Shown: piece by piece, positions 27,122 through 35,538 of the stretch
Layout: each line of letters opens with the position of its first letter
How positions within the stretch are numbered: position 1 is the first letter of the stretch
Origin: Rhodospirillaceae bacterium
Lineage (GTDB): Bacteria; Pseudomonadota; Alphaproteobacteria; SP197
Length of the DNA: 39,545 bases
NCBI GenBank assembly: GCA_002722885.1
Contig: PBNE01000014.1
Span: 261,277-300,821 of the forward strand
Direction of reading: 5' to 3'
Notes under the pieces: model-generated
What the model was told of the DNA's origin: nothing
What the model saw: the letters and a program-made list of their open reading frames with translations, nothing else
The model's database searches: none
Made by a program: the position numbers and the translations under genes

Positions 27122-27292
27122 TCAAGCCTGTGTGAGCGAAACCCGCGAATCGAAAGGGCCGCACCCCTGGGGGCTACGGCCCTTCCTTGTGTAGACCTTC
27201 CGGTTCCGGACAGCCCGGAGCCGATAACGGGGATCGGCGAGCGCGCCGGCAGAATCCGAACGCCGCCGAACGCTCTTGCGTTTGCGGGCCAT
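27122..27292 (-). CDS. ArfA-like small basic protein (candidate ribosome-rescue factor)
   Basis: This 56-residue ORF starts at ATG 27292 with GGAG 8 nt upstream. The product is very basic: MARKRKSVRRRSDSAGALAD, then PRYRLRAVRNRKVYTRKGRS. The core A-L-x-D-P-x-[FY]-R-x-R-x-V-x-N-[RK]-K ... Y-x-R-K-G-[RK] matches the conserved middle of E. coli ArfA (ALLHDPLFRQRVEKNKK, then SYMRKGK), with the Gly-Lys insert shortened. ArfA recruits release factor 2 to ribosomes stalled on mRNA without a stop codon. As in E. coli arfA, a strong hairpin lies inside the coding region, covering codons 37-47 directly after the conserved core. An overlapping 73-codon frame (27085-27306) has no family resemblance. The ORF is 32 nt after glcF. 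The assignment rests on motif resemblance, not a search. Confidence 0.6.
   Translation of the reverse strand: MARKRKSVRRRSDSAGALADPRYRLRAVRNRKVYTRKGRSPQGCGPFDSRVSLTQA
27154..27184 (-). terminator. Hairpin inside the ArfA-like ORF (intragenic terminator or RNase III site)
   Basis: The arms AAGGGCCG (27154-27161) and CGGCCCTT (27177-27184) pair perfectly, and an inner CCC/GGG stem can stack inside them. On the minus-strand transcript it is followed by UUUCGAUU, a poor U-tract, so termination would be partial or the stem may be a nuclease target. In E. coli arfA an equivalent hairpin yields mRNA without a stop codon, so synthesis of active ArfA rises only when tmRNA is overloaded. The same logic could apply here. 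Confidence 0.55.
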
Positions 27293-27324
27293 GGTCCGAT
27301 CTCCATGCGGTTGATGCTGGAGAT

Positions 27325-28620
27325 TTAGGGTTGACTATCGTTGTTGGCAAGTGCCTCGGGCCTGGGTCCGCCAGTGGCCCAGTCGAGAAGCTCGACAGGG
27401 TGGACCACCGGCTTGTCGAGGCCTGATGCAATCTGGACCATGCATCCGACATTTCCGGCGGCCACGACATCGGCACCGGTGCTGGCAAGGTGGCCGCACT
27501 TCCGCTCCAGAAGACGGTCGGCGAGGTCTGGCTGCAGCATGTTGTAAGTGCCGGCAGAACCACAGCAGATATGTCCTTCCGGAACGTCAGCAACAGAAAA
27601 GCCGGCGCGGCGCAACTGCTCGGCGGGCTCCGCCACGATGCGCTGGCCGTGTTGCAAAGAGCACGCCGCATGATAGGCCACCAAAGGTGCATCCTCAGGC
27701 GCCCTGCCCGGTTCAAGCAGGCTATCAACGATCTCGGAAACATCACGGGCCTTCGATGACGCCGCAGCGGCAGCCTGCGCCCAGGCCGGGTCATCCTTGA
27801 GCAGATAACCGTACTCCTTGAGCTGCGTGCCACAGCCCGAGGCATTCGCAACAATCGCATCGACGTCGCCAACCACCCGCCAGGCCGCCAGATTGGCACG
27901 CGTGGCCGCGAGCGCGGCAGCATGATCTCCCATGTGCAGGACCAGGGAGCCGCAGCAGCCCCCACCCTTCGGAACAACGACTTCACAGCCCAGTCGCGTG
28001 AGCAGCCGGACAGTCGCTTCATTGACCTGCGGCGTGAGGACCTGTTGCGCACAGCCGTTCATCAGGATGATTCGCTTGCGGCGCTCGCCCTGGGCCGGGT
28101 GGACCGTGGCGCGGTCGGCCCAGGATGGCGTGGGAAGCCTGCGGGGCGCCATGGAGACGAGACGCCGTATCGTCCTCGGCAGCAGGCCGGCAAAGGGTTT
28201 TGACAGCATCGCGCCGATTAGGGATAGCCGAAACAGGCCCGGCCGCGGCACGGTCCGTGCAATCACGCGCCGAACAAAGGCCTCCATGGCCGGACGCCTG
28301 CGGGTTTCCTGGATATGAGCACGCGCGTGATCGATCAGATGCATGTAGGTCACGCCCGACGGGCATGTCGTCATGCAGGACAGGCACGAGAGACAGCGGT
28401 CAACATGGCGTGCCGTGGTTTCGTCGGCCGGTCGATCCTGCTCCAGCATGTCTTTGATCATGTAGATCCTGCCGCGCGGGCTATCCCGCTCGTCGCCCAG
28501 CAGCAGATAGGTCGGACAGGTCGCCAGGCAGAACCCGCAATGAACACAGTTTTTCAGGATGCGCTCGGCTTCCTTGATGTGCGGGTCGGCCAGCCGGACC
28601 AGATCAAAACGCGTTTCCAT
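27325..28620 (-). CDS. glcF: Glycolate oxidase iron-sulfur subunit
   Basis: This 431-residue protein passes electrons from the GlcD/GlcE flavoproteins to the quinone pool. Two [4Fe-4S] motifs are at the N-terminus: NCVHCGFCLATCPT (about 24-37) and RCLSCLSCMTTCPSG (about 75-89). Two cysteine-rich CCG domains follow, GGCCGSLVLHMGDHAAAL and HICCGSAGTYNML. The length matches GlcF. It starts 2 nt after glcE ends. It is third in the order D-E-F on the minus strand. Confidence 0.94.
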   Translation of the reverse strand: METRFDLVRLADPHIKEAERILKNCVHCGFCLATCPTYLLLGDERDSPRGRIYMIKDMLEQDRPADETTARHVDRCLSCLSCMTTCPSGVTYMHLIDHARAHIQETRRRPAMEAFVRRVIARTVPRPGLFRLSLIGAMLSKPFAGLLPRTIRRLVSMAPRRLPTPSWADRATVHPAQGERRKRIILMNGCAQQVLTPQVNEATVRLLTRLGCEVVVPKGGGCCGSLVLHMGDHAAALAATRANLAAWRVVGDVDAIVANASGCGTQLKEYGYLLKDDPAWAQAAAAASSKARDVSEIVDSLLEPGRAPEDAPLVAYHAACSLQHGQRIVAEPAEQLRRAGFSVADVPEGHICCGSAGTYNMLQPDLADRLLERKCGHLASTGADVVAAGNVGCMVQIASGLDKPVVHPVELLDWATGGPRPEALANNDSQP

Positions 28621-28622
28621 GG

Positions 28623-29837
28623 TCAGGCCGAGCCACTCATACGACCGGGATTCAGGATACCCAGCGGGTCGAAGCCGTCCTTGATACGCTGCGACAGTGC
28701 GGCACGGGTCTCAGGCTGCGGGTTAAAGACCGGGACGTCATTTCGAAAGCCGTCGGGCCCGCGGACCAGAGTCGCGCGGCCGCCAAGGCTGTCGGTCAGC
28801 TCACGCAACGCCGTGGCGGAGCTCTGCTCGGCCGGCAATGCCGCCCAAACGAGGCCGCCGCCCCAGTCGAGATAACCTTCTCCTTCATGAGTATCGAGCC
28901 AGGCCATCACATCACCACCGGACGCCGGCGGTACCGATACTCGCCAGACACTGGCGTCACCGGGCAACAGGGGCAAGACATCCCTGACCTCGCCCCAGAA
29001 CCGTGTCGAGTTGTGACCGTGCAGCTCCTCAATCTCGCCCAGAGATCCCAGTAGAGCCACCAGCGCTTCATGACGAGCCGCCACCGACACCGGCGGACCT
29101 TCCACACGAACGGCTGTGATCGCCGCACCGGCACCGGAGAGATAACTCACACCGGATCGCGCGGTCAGCCCCTGTGGCAGAAAGGCCACCGCTGTGACTT
29201 CATGGGGACTGGAAAGTGCCTGATTCATCGCGCGGCAGGCATCCGTCGCAGACAGCCCGGATATCAGCAGGGTTCGGGTCTTTTCTGGTGCAGGAAGAAC
29301 CTTCACCGAGACCGAAGTCATCACCCCAAGCGTTCCCCACGACCCGCACATAAGCTTGGTCAGGTCATAACCGCTGACGTTCTTCACGACCCGCCCACCG
29401 GATTTGATCAGCTCCCCACGACCGGTGGCCACAGTGACGCCCAGCGCGTGGTCGCGCGCCGCACCGGTCTGGACCCTGCGGGGACCAGAAAGATTCGCCG
29501 CTAGTGTGCCGCCCAGAGTCGCCTGTTCCGGACCATGCCCCAGCAAGGGACCCAGATCGGGTGGCTCGAATGCGAGCTGCTGGTGGGACTGCCGGAGCAC
29601 AGCGTCGATTTCTGCAATCGGTGTGGCGGCATGCGCTGTCAAAACCAGCTCGGCCGGTTCGTAGTCGATGAAACCGGACAGACGTGTGAGATCGAGTTGA
29701 TGACTTGCGGCTACATCGTGACCGAAGCCGCGTTTCGAGCCTGCCCCAACAATCTCGAACGGCACCTGCTCGGCCGCTGCCCAGGCGAGCAGGTCGCGAA
29801 CCTCGTGCGGCGAGCCGGGCTGGAACCGTTCACTCAA
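28623..29837 (-). CDS. glcE: Glycolate oxidase FAD-binding subunit
   Basis: This 404-residue FAD-linked subunit has a shortened PCMH-type FAD domain: VGAGSKRGFGHDVAASHQLD, TLGGTLAANLSGPRRVQTG, and VKNVSGYDLTKLMCGSWG. The C-terminal helix carries DPLGILNPGRM. It partners with GlcD and GlcF to oxidise glycolate to glyoxylate. No ATG lies at the expected N-terminus; the frame opens at TTG 29837 with GAGGGG 5 nt upstream, and this Shine-Dalgarno overlaps the glcD stop codon, which argues for coupled translation. The gap to glcD is 9 nt. Confidence 0.93.
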   Translation of the reverse strand: MSERFQPGSPHEVRDLLAWAAAEQVPFEIVGAGSKRGFGHDVAASHQLDLTRLSGFIDYEPAELVLTAHAATPIAEIDAVLRQSHQQLAFEPPDLGPLLGHGPEQATLGGTLAANLSGPRRVQTGAARDHALGVTVATGRGELIKSGGRVVKNVSGYDLTKLMCGSWGTLGVMTSVSVKVLPAPEKTRTLLISGLSATDACRAMNQALSSPHEVTAVAFLPQGLTARSGVSYLSGAGAAITAVRVEGPPVSVAARHEALVALLGSLGEIEELHGHNSTRFWGEVRDVLPLLPGDASVWRVSVPPASGGDVMAWLDTHEGEGYLDWGGGLVWAALPAEQSSATALRELTDSLGGRATLVRGPDGFRNDVPVFNPQPETRAALSQRIKDGFDPLGILNPGRMSGSA

Positions 29838-29846
29838 GGCCGCCCC

Positions 29847-31340
29847 TCAGAAGCGCGGCAGGTCGGGGAACGGCAGTTCACCCTTGTGGACATGCATATG
29901 ACCCAGCTCCGCACAGCGATGGAGGATGGGGAACACCTTGCCGGGGTTCAGCAGGCCATCGGGATCAAAGGCACATTTCACACGTTGCTGTTGCTTGAGG
30001 TCGTCCTCATTGAACATCGTGCCCATCAGATCGCGCTTTTCGACACCGATGCCGTGTTCCCCACTCAGCACCCCACCGACCTCGACACAGAGCGTCAGGA
30101 TATCGGCCGCCAGGGCCTCGGTCTTTTCGAGATCACCATCGCGCGCCGCGTCATACATGATGAGCGGGTGCAGGTTGCCGTCCCCGGCATGGAAGACATT
30201 CACCACGCCGAGACCATGCCGCTTCGAAAGCTCTCGCATGCGTTTGAGCACCTCGGAGAGACGGCCGCGCGGAATGGTGCCGTCGATACAGTAATAATCG
30301 GGTGAAATTTTGCCGACGGCGGGAAAGGCCGACTTGCGCCCCAGCCAGAAGCGCTGGCGTTCCTCCTCGCTGGTCGCGCGGCGTACCGTTGTGGCAGCAC
30401 AGTCCCGCGCAATTGCCTCGACACGACCCGACAGCTCCTCGACCTCGGCTTCGGGGCCATCGAGCTCACAAATCAGCAGAGCTTCGACATCCAGCGGATA
30501 GCCGGCCTTGCAATAGTCCTCGGTGGCATGAACCGCGGGCTTGTCCATCATTTCCAGACCGGCCGGAATGATCCCATCCGCGATGATCCGCGCCACACAA
30601 TCACCGGCTTCGGCGAGATCGTTGAAGCCCAAAAGCAACGCGCCCACGGAACTGGGTTTGGGAAGAATGCGGACCGTCACCTCTGTGATCACACCCAACA
30701 GACCTTCGGACCCGGTCAGAATGCCCAGAAGGTCGTAGCCGTCCGAGTCCATGTGCTTACCGCCGATGCGCACGACGTCGCCGTTCATGAGGACAATCTC
30801 GAGACCCAGGATGTTGTTGGTGGTGACCCCGTACTTGAGGCAGTGCACCCCGCCTGAGTTCTCTGCAACATTGCCGCCAATCGAGCACGCGATCTGACTG
30901 GATGGATCCGGCGCATAGTAGAAGCCCGCTACCGACACGGCCTGGGAAATCGACAGGTTCGTCACACCCGGCTGCACTGTCGCGCAACGGTTGTCGTAGT
31001 CGACCTCGAGGATGCGATTGAACTTTCCGAGGCCCAGCAAAACGCCATCTTCCAGCGGCAGAGCACCACCGGACAAACCCGTTCCAGAACCCCGCGGCAC
31101 GACCTTGACGTCATGATCGAGGCAGAGCCTGAGAACGTCGGAGACCTCGGCCGTCGTCTCCGGAAGCACCACGGCAAGCGGCAGGGTGCGATAGGCCGAC
31201 AGCGCATCACATTCGTAGGCCTTCAGACCCACACGGTCGGCTATCAGGTTTTCGGCGGGAACCAGGCCGGCCAGCGCCAAAAGAAACGAGTCGCGTTCCG
31301 CGAGAACGCGTTCATCGGGCTTCGGCATCGTGATCGTCAT
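29847..31340 (-). CDS. glcD: Glycolate oxidase catalytic subunit
   Basis: This 497-residue FAD enzyme of the GlcD/D-lactate dehydrogenase family has the FAD-binding segment VVPRGSGTGLSGGALP. It continues through CSIGGNVAENSGGVHCLKYG and has the C-terminal substrate-side motifs NVFHAGDGNLHPLI and GGVLSGEHGIGVEKR. D-lactate dehydrogenases share this fold, but the three-gene glcD-E-F order identifies glycolate oxidase. The start at ATG 31340 has a later in-frame ATG (MPKPDERV) as an alternative. It is the first gene of the operon and follows a terminator-like hairpin after rpmJ. Confidence 0.95.
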   Translation of the reverse strand: MTITMPKPDERVLAERDSFLLALAGLVPAENLIADRVGLKAYECDALSAYRTLPLAVVLPETTAEVSDVLRLCLDHDVKVVPRGSGTGLSGGALPLEDGVLLGLGKFNRILEVDYDNRCATVQPGVTNLSISQAVSVAGFYYAPDPSSQIACSIGGNVAENSGGVHCLKYGVTTNNILGLEIVLMNGDVVRIGGKHMDSDGYDLLGILTGSEGLLGVITEVTVRILPKPSSVGALLLGFNDLAEAGDCVARIIADGIIPAGLEMMDKPAVHATEDYCKAGYPLDVEALLICELDGPEAEVEELSGRVEAIARDCAATTVRRATSEEERQRFWLGRKSAFPAVGKISPDYYCIDGTIPRGRLSEVLKRMRELSKRHGLGVVNVFHAGDGNLHPLIMYDAARDGDLEKTEALAADILTLCVEVGGVLSGEHGIGVEKRDLMGTMFNEDDLKQQQRVKCAFDPDGLLNPGKVFPILHRCAELGHMHVHKGELPFPDLPRF

Positions 31341-31398
31341 GGCTGCGGCGCCTTCATCTCTGGGATCAGAGCTTCAACGGCGGGGCCAGAAACGTCAA

Positions 31399-31417
31399 CG
31401 CCGGGGAGACCCCGGCG
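31399..31417 (-). terminator. Terminator-like hairpin between rpmJ and glcD
   Basis: CGCCGGGG and CCCCGGCG form a perfect 8-bp GC stem with a 3-nt loop. On the minus strand it is followed by UUGACGUUUC, a weak U-tract. It lies 40 nt after the rpmJ stop and 58 nt before glcD, so it probably ends the rpmJ transcript and sets the glc operon off as a separate unit. Confidence 0.6.
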
Positions 31418-31456
31418 TAAACAATCAACGGCAGAACACTGCCGGGCGTACGAAAA

Positions 31457-31582
31457 TCAGCCCTGGCGTGCCTTGAAACGCGGGTTCTGCTTATTGATGA
31501 CATAAACACGGCCCTTGCGGCGCACGGTCCGGCATTTCATGTGGCGCTTCTTCATCGAGCGCAGTGAATTTACGACTTTCAT
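31457..31582 (-). CDS. rpmJ: 50S ribosomal protein L36
   Basis: This 41-residue protein has [20 protein letters not shown] and then [20 protein letters not shown], a close match to the L36 paralogue of the YkgO type. Only one Cys (C17) is present, so it is the zinc-free (C-minus) form; the CxxC...CxxxxH zinc site of the other L36 type is missing. In alphaproteobacteria this form is usually the only L36. It is encoded alone, away from the large ribosomal operons, which is normal for it. It is followed by a strong hairpin. Confidence 0.95.
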   Translation of the reverse strand: MKVVNSLRSMKKRHMKCRTVRRKGRVYVINKQNPRFKARQG

Positions 31583-31670
31583 CGTTTGAGCCTCAAATAC
31601 TCAGGCCGTTGGGCCTCTTGTCGGAAGGCGCGGACCATACTGACAGCATGCGCTCACGTCAACGCCGACG

Positions 31671-32171
31671 TCAGCGATAACGAATGGCCGTGATTTCGAG
31701 CTCCAGATCACCTGCGGGACGCTTCCAGGTCACAACATCACCAACGCCGGCGCCGGTCAGCGCGCGCGCCAGCGGACTGACCCAACTGACCATGCCCTTG
31801 TCGATATCGGCCTCGTTCTCCCCTACGATTCGCCAGGTATGGGCCGTGCCGTCAGTGTCATTGGCATCCACCGTCGCGCCGAATGCCACCTCATCAGCCG
31901 GCTGGTCCTGGGGATCGACCACCACAGCATGTCCGATACGGCCTTCGATATAACGAAGGTCCCGGTTCACGTGCGCCAGCTTGCTCTTGTCGACAATGCT
32001 GTCGGCATCACCGGTTAGGCTGTCGCGCTCATACTTCAGACGGTCGCGCCACGACTCCAGGGCAGTAAAGCCCGCCGGAGTCACATAGTTCGGCACAGGA
32101 ACCTGGGGCAGTTCCGGCAGGTCATCGATGACCTGATCACCATCGGGTTCACGTACAAATGCACGGCTCAT
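31671..32171 (-). CDS. greB: Transcription elongation factor GreB-type
   Basis: This 166-residue protein starts MSRAFVREPDGDQVIDDLPE. MSRAF is the typical GreB opening. The N-terminal coiled coil runs from YVTPAGFTALESWRDRLKYE to RDLRYIEGRIGHAVVVDP, and the C-terminal FKBP-like domain includes WVSPLARALTGAGVGDVVTW. Gre factors stimulate transcript cleavage by backtracked RNA polymerase. The C-terminal end (DLELEITAIRYR) fits the GreA/GreB group. An upstream frame to 32252 is open but not family-like; GGGAG precedes ATG 32171. Confidence 0.88.
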   Translation of the reverse strand: MSRAFVREPDGDQVIDDLPELPQVPVPNYVTPAGFTALESWRDRLKYERDSLTGDADSIVDKSKLAHVNRDLRYIEGRIGHAVVVDPQDQPADEVAFGATVDANDTDGTAHTWRIVGENEADIDKGMVSWVSPLARALTGAGVGDVVTWKRPAGDLELEITAIRYR

Positions 32172-32257
32172 GACACACACTCCCGCAGCACGGTCCTCAC
32201 CGCGCTCCTTGCTTCTTCTTATCGATATGGTGCCGCACCGGCGGCAAACCAATGGCC

Positions 32258-33277
32258 TCAGACCAGCCGCCCTGATGGCTCCTCGCCGGCCCGATGCGCC
32301 ATAACTGGACCAAACATCCGACGCAGTTCATCCCAGGCGTCCGGGGGCGAGCCCCCGGCGACATGGGGCGTCAGGATGATATTGGTGCCGTCTTCGGCAG
32401 CCTGCAGCAGAGGATTGTCAGGCTGGATCGGCTCCACCGCAAAGGTATCAACCGCGGCGCCTGCCAGACGGCCCGAGAACAGGGCGTCGGCCAGAGCAAA
32501 CTCATCAACGACACCACCACTCCCGGCGGACACCAGGAACGCGCCCGGCTTCATCGATGCCAGAAACGCCACATCAACCATTTGAAGAGTCGCCTTCGTG
32601 TAGGGCAACAGGCAGATCACCACATCCGAACGGGATGCCAGGTCCCCAAGCTCTACGTAGCGCACACCCATGTTCCGCTCAATCGGTTCGGGCAGCCGCG
32701 ACCGGCGGTGATAGGTCACATCGCAACGCCAACCCTTGAGGCGCTCGGAAAGTTCTGCGCCGATCTCTCCGAATCCAAGGATTCCGATGCGGCGATCATG
32801 GAGCCCCAGCAGGTTCCTTGTCTCCGACCAGTTGTAGGAGAAGGTGTTCTCGTCGGTCTCACTGGGTTCCGCCCACTTCCGAGACCTGTCCCGTGCAATG
32901 CGTTCGGTCTCCGGCAACCGCCGCAACAGCGCCAGACATTGCATCACGAGGTACTCGGCCACCCTGATCGGCCCTTCCTGCCCCCTTCGGCAAACAACGA
33001 TGCCTCGCCGACGGGCCGCTTCGAGATCAATGTCATGGGTCGTCGCCCCCAGACGCAGGATCATCTCCAGGTCCGGAGCTCGCGTCAGCACCTCGTCATC
33101 GATGACACCCCGACGTTCCGAAATCAGATAACGCACGCCGTCTAGCGCCGTGACCAACCTGGCGCGATCCGGTTCGCGCAACATGGTGACCTGAAGGTCT
33201 TCCGGCGCCATGCTTAACGCCGCTTGTTGATGACGGTCAGCACGCTCCGTCGTGAACACGACGCGGGATCGAGTCAC
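32258..33277 (-). CDS. D-isomer 2-hydroxyacid dehydrogenase family protein, catalytic Arg replaced by Ser
   Basis: The product is 339 residues if GTG 33277 is used, giving an N-terminus RVVFTTERADRHQQAAL that fits the family. A longer open frame to 33544 overlaps dadA and is not homologous. The NAD domain has GILGFGEIGAELSERL, and the catalytic Glu (DTFAVEPIQPDNPL) and His (TPHVAGGSPP) are present. The conserved Arg of the N-T-A-R-G-G-L-V-D-E motif reads Ser here (SAGSGGVVDE), so normal oxidation of a 2-hydroxyacid may be impaired or the substrate may differ. It starts one base after the dadA stop (TGACGTG), so the two are probably one transcript. Confidence 0.8.
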   Translation of the reverse strand: MTRSRVVFTTERADRHQQAALSMAPEDLQVTMLREPDRARLVTALDGVRYLISERRGVIDDEVLTRAPDLEMILRLGATTHDIDLEAARRRGIVVCRRGQEGPIRVAEYLVMQCLALLRRLPETERIARDRSRKWAEPSETDENTFSYNWSETRNLLGLHDRRIGILGFGEIGAELSERLKGWRCDVTYHRRSRLPEPIERNMGVRYVELGDLASRSDVVICLLPYTKATLQMVDVAFLASMKPGAFLVSAGSGGVVDEFALADALFSGRLAGAAVDTFAVEPIQPDNPLLQAAEDGTNIILTPHVAGGSPPDAWDELRRMFGPVMAHRAGEEPSGRLV

Positions 33278-33278
33278 G

Positions 33279-34535
33279 TCAGAATCGATCGGGTCGGAAG
33301 GCGGTGAGATCGAGCCCCGGATCACGACCGGCCACGAGATCAGCGACGATCTGGCCGGAACGGGCAGCAAGGGACAGGCCCAGGTGCTGGTGGCCGAAAT
33401 CAAACCAGACGTTGGAGAACCCCGAGACCGTGCCCAGTGCGGGCAGATAGTCGGGCAGAGTCGGGCGCCGCCCCATCCATTTCGTAACCTCTGTTGCCTG
33501 CTCGGGGTCAAAGTTTCGCAGGAGGCTCCGACCGCGTTCGACAATCACATCGGCCCGGCGGTAATTCGGTTCGGCATCGACGCCGGCCAGCTCGACCGTC
33601 CCGGCGAACCTGACACCTTCATCCATCTGGGCCAGGCCGAAGTGCGCTTCAGCGTGAATCAGCGGCATCCGCAGCCCCGTATCCACGCCATGGAACACGG
33701 TGTGGTAACCGCGTTCGGTGTCGAGCAGGAACTTGAGGCCCATCATCGCAGCGACACGGTGTGACCAGGAGCCGGCGGCCACAACGAGACGGTCTACTTT
33801 CCGCGCACCCGTGGTTGTCTCCAGTTCCGTGACACGGCTACTGCCGTGCCGGACGGCGGTCACCTCAGCCTGTTCGATGCATCCGCCTTCGGAAACGAAC
33901 TGGTCAGCCAGTCCGCGCGTCAGCTTGTAGGGATTGATGGTGCTGTTGCAGCCTGTGAAATGCGTCGCGTGCTGGACCTCTGACGACAAAGCCGGCTCGG
34001 TTTGCCGGACCTGATCCGCATCCAGTTCCACGGCCTCGACCCCGAAATCTGCCAGCAGCTTGCGCTCGCCCTCTCCGCTCGCGTAGCCCTGCTCGCTGGC
34101 GTAGGCCAGCAGCATGCCGCGCTGCTTGATGAGTTCGGCGTTGGGTGTGCCCTTCGTGAGATCGTCGTAGGCCTCGGTGGTACCATCGAGGAGATTGTAG
34201 AAAGACTGTGCGTTGCGCAGTCGGGCCGTCTCGTTCGAGGCCTTCAGGAACCCGATCAGCCAAGGCATCAGCGTCGGCAGGTAGCTCCAGCGGATGCTGA
34301 ATGCGCTGTCCTTACCCATGAGCATCTTCGGAACTTCTCGAATGACACCCGGCGACGGCAGCGGCAGGGCCGAACTGGTGTCGCAGATGATACCGGCATT
34401 CCCAAACGAGCAGTTTTCGCCGGGCCCGTCGCGATCAACGATCGTGACGTCATGACCGTCGCGCAGCAAAGACAGCCCGGCGCAAACACCGACGATGCCG
34501 GCGCCGATAACGGTCACATGATGGTTGGAATTCAT
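33279..34535 (-). CDS. DadA-like FAD-dependent amino acid dehydrogenase
   Basis: This 418-residue protein of the DAO/DadA family has the N-terminal FAD motif VTVIGAGIVGVCAGLSLLRD, the FGNAGIIC segment and the C-terminal WFDFGHQHLGLSLAARSGQI. Enzymes of this type oxidise D-amino acids or secondary amines and pass electrons to the respiratory chain. The actual substrate cannot be read. It is 39 nt downstream of soeC and 1 nt upstream of the 2-hydroxyacid dehydrogenase start, all on the minus strand, so a joint pathway is plausible. It has no signal peptide. Confidence 0.88.
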   Translation of the reverse strand: MNSNHHVTVIGAGIVGVCAGLSLLRDGHDVTIVDRDGPGENCSFGNAGIICDTSSALPLPSPGVIREVPKMLMGKDSAFSIRWSYLPTLMPWLIGFLKASNETARLRNAQSFYNLLDGTTEAYDDLTKGTPNAELIKQRGMLLAYASEQGYASGEGERKLLADFGVEAVELDADQVRQTEPALSSEVQHATHFTGCNSTINPYKLTRGLADQFVSEGGCIEQAEVTAVRHGSSRVTELETTTGARKVDRLVVAAGSWSHRVAAMMGLKFLLDTERGYHTVFHGVDTGLRMPLIHAEAHFGLAQMDEGVRFAGTVELAGVDAEPNYRRADVIVERGRSLLRNFDPEQATEVTKWMGRRPTLPDYLPALGTVSGFSNVWFDFGHQHLGLSLAARSGQIVADLVAGRDPGLDLTAFRPDRF

Positions 34536-34574
34536 GGCCGAACGATGCCCCCGTGCCGCGGCGCGGTCAACGGA

Positions 34575-35534
34575 TCAGACGCTTTTAGCGCCGTAGTAGA
34601 GCGAAACCTTGTGCCGTGCTTCGGCAAAGAAGAGCCAACGTTCGATCAGCGAGCCTGCCAGCACCAGACCGGTCGCCACCAGCACGGCAATCGCGCCGAA
34701 CCACCCGCCGGTGACATAGGCGAGGATCAGCAGCAGTAACGGCAAAACGATCCCGAAGACAAACGCCAGCCGACGCAGCTTGGCCGCATGTTTACGTGCG
34801 ATCCGGAACACCATTTCCCGCTGGAGATAGTTCTCGCTGCTGTTGGGCGACTCCAAAAGCCTGGCCGAGCTCACACGATCCGCCATGCCCAGGGCGCTTC
34901 CCGTCGTGCTCTCGGCCGTGCGCAGAGCACCGTCACGCCAGGCCATCGCCTTGACGAACAGGGCCAGGGCCAGCATCAGCACACCCACCATCAATATGAC
35001 GGGTGCCACAACCGCGCCACCGCCAGCCAGGGCCACAGCCGACGACACGAGCAGAGCTCCGCCGGCGAGGCCGATCACCAAAAAGGACGGCACGGTCCAG
35101 TCGTTGTGCCAATGCGGAATGGTCCAGAGCGAACGGTAGATCATGGCCGTGCAGAACATGGTCACAACCGAGCAGGCGGCCAGGACCATCCCTGCCACGC
35201 GCAATCCGTCTGTCATGGCACCACAAAGGATCCAGCCACCCAGAAACACGAGGGCAGGAACGAAAGTGATCATTGCCATGACGCCTTCACGGGACAACCA
35301 GGACGAGCGCCATTGCGAGAACGCGCGCCATACCCGTTCGGGATGGCGTAGATGAAAGGTCGACGAGACCAGACCGGCAACCACACAGGCCAGCGCCAGA
35401 ACGGCAGCGATGATGCCGAACACACGCCCCTGAGGCAGCAGGTCGGCGGCCTGGAAGAGTCCGAGCCAGACAAGCGCGCCATAGCCCGCGCCCGAAAGGC
35501 TGGTGAAGAGAACGATCGAGACGGCTGGATACAT
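34575..35534 (-). CDS. soeC: SoeC/DmsC-type membrane anchor of the molybdoenzyme
   Basis: This 319-residue polytopic protein, about eight hydrophobic helices, is related to DmsC. It begins MYPAVSIVLFTSLSGAGYGA and has the conserved FHLRHPERVWRAFSQWRSSW segment near the second helix. It would anchor SoeAB and pass electrons to the quinone pool. It lies 4 nt after soeB. The name soeC follows from the companion subunits; DmsC, PsrC and SoeC are related anchors, so the quinone partner and function rest on SoeA. Confidence 0.85.
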   Translation of the reverse strand: MYPAVSIVLFTSLSGAGYGALVWLGLFQAADLLPQGRVFGIIAAVLALACVVAGLVSSTFHLRHPERVWRAFSQWRSSWLSREGVMAMITFVPALVFLGGWILCGAMTDGLRVAGMVLAACSVVTMFCTAMIYRSLWTIPHWHNDWTVPSFLVIGLAGGALLVSSAVALAGGGAVVAPVILMVGVLMLALALFVKAMAWRDGALRTAESTTGSALGMADRVSSARLLESPNSSENYLQREMVFRIARKHAAKLRRLAFVFGIVLPLLLLILAYVTGGWFGAIAVLVATGLVLAGSLIERWLFFAEARHKVSLYYGAKSV

Positions 35535-35538
35535 GGCG

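Noticed and set aside
27085..27306. 73-codon minus frame overlapping the ArfA-like ORF
   Set aside because: It has no family resemblance; the 56-codon frame has a Shine-Dalgarno, strongly basic composition and the ArfA core.
33278..33544. Upstream extension of the 2-hydroxyacid dehydrogenase frame
   Set aside because: It overlaps dadA-like coding and is not homologous to the family; GTG 33277 is the better start.
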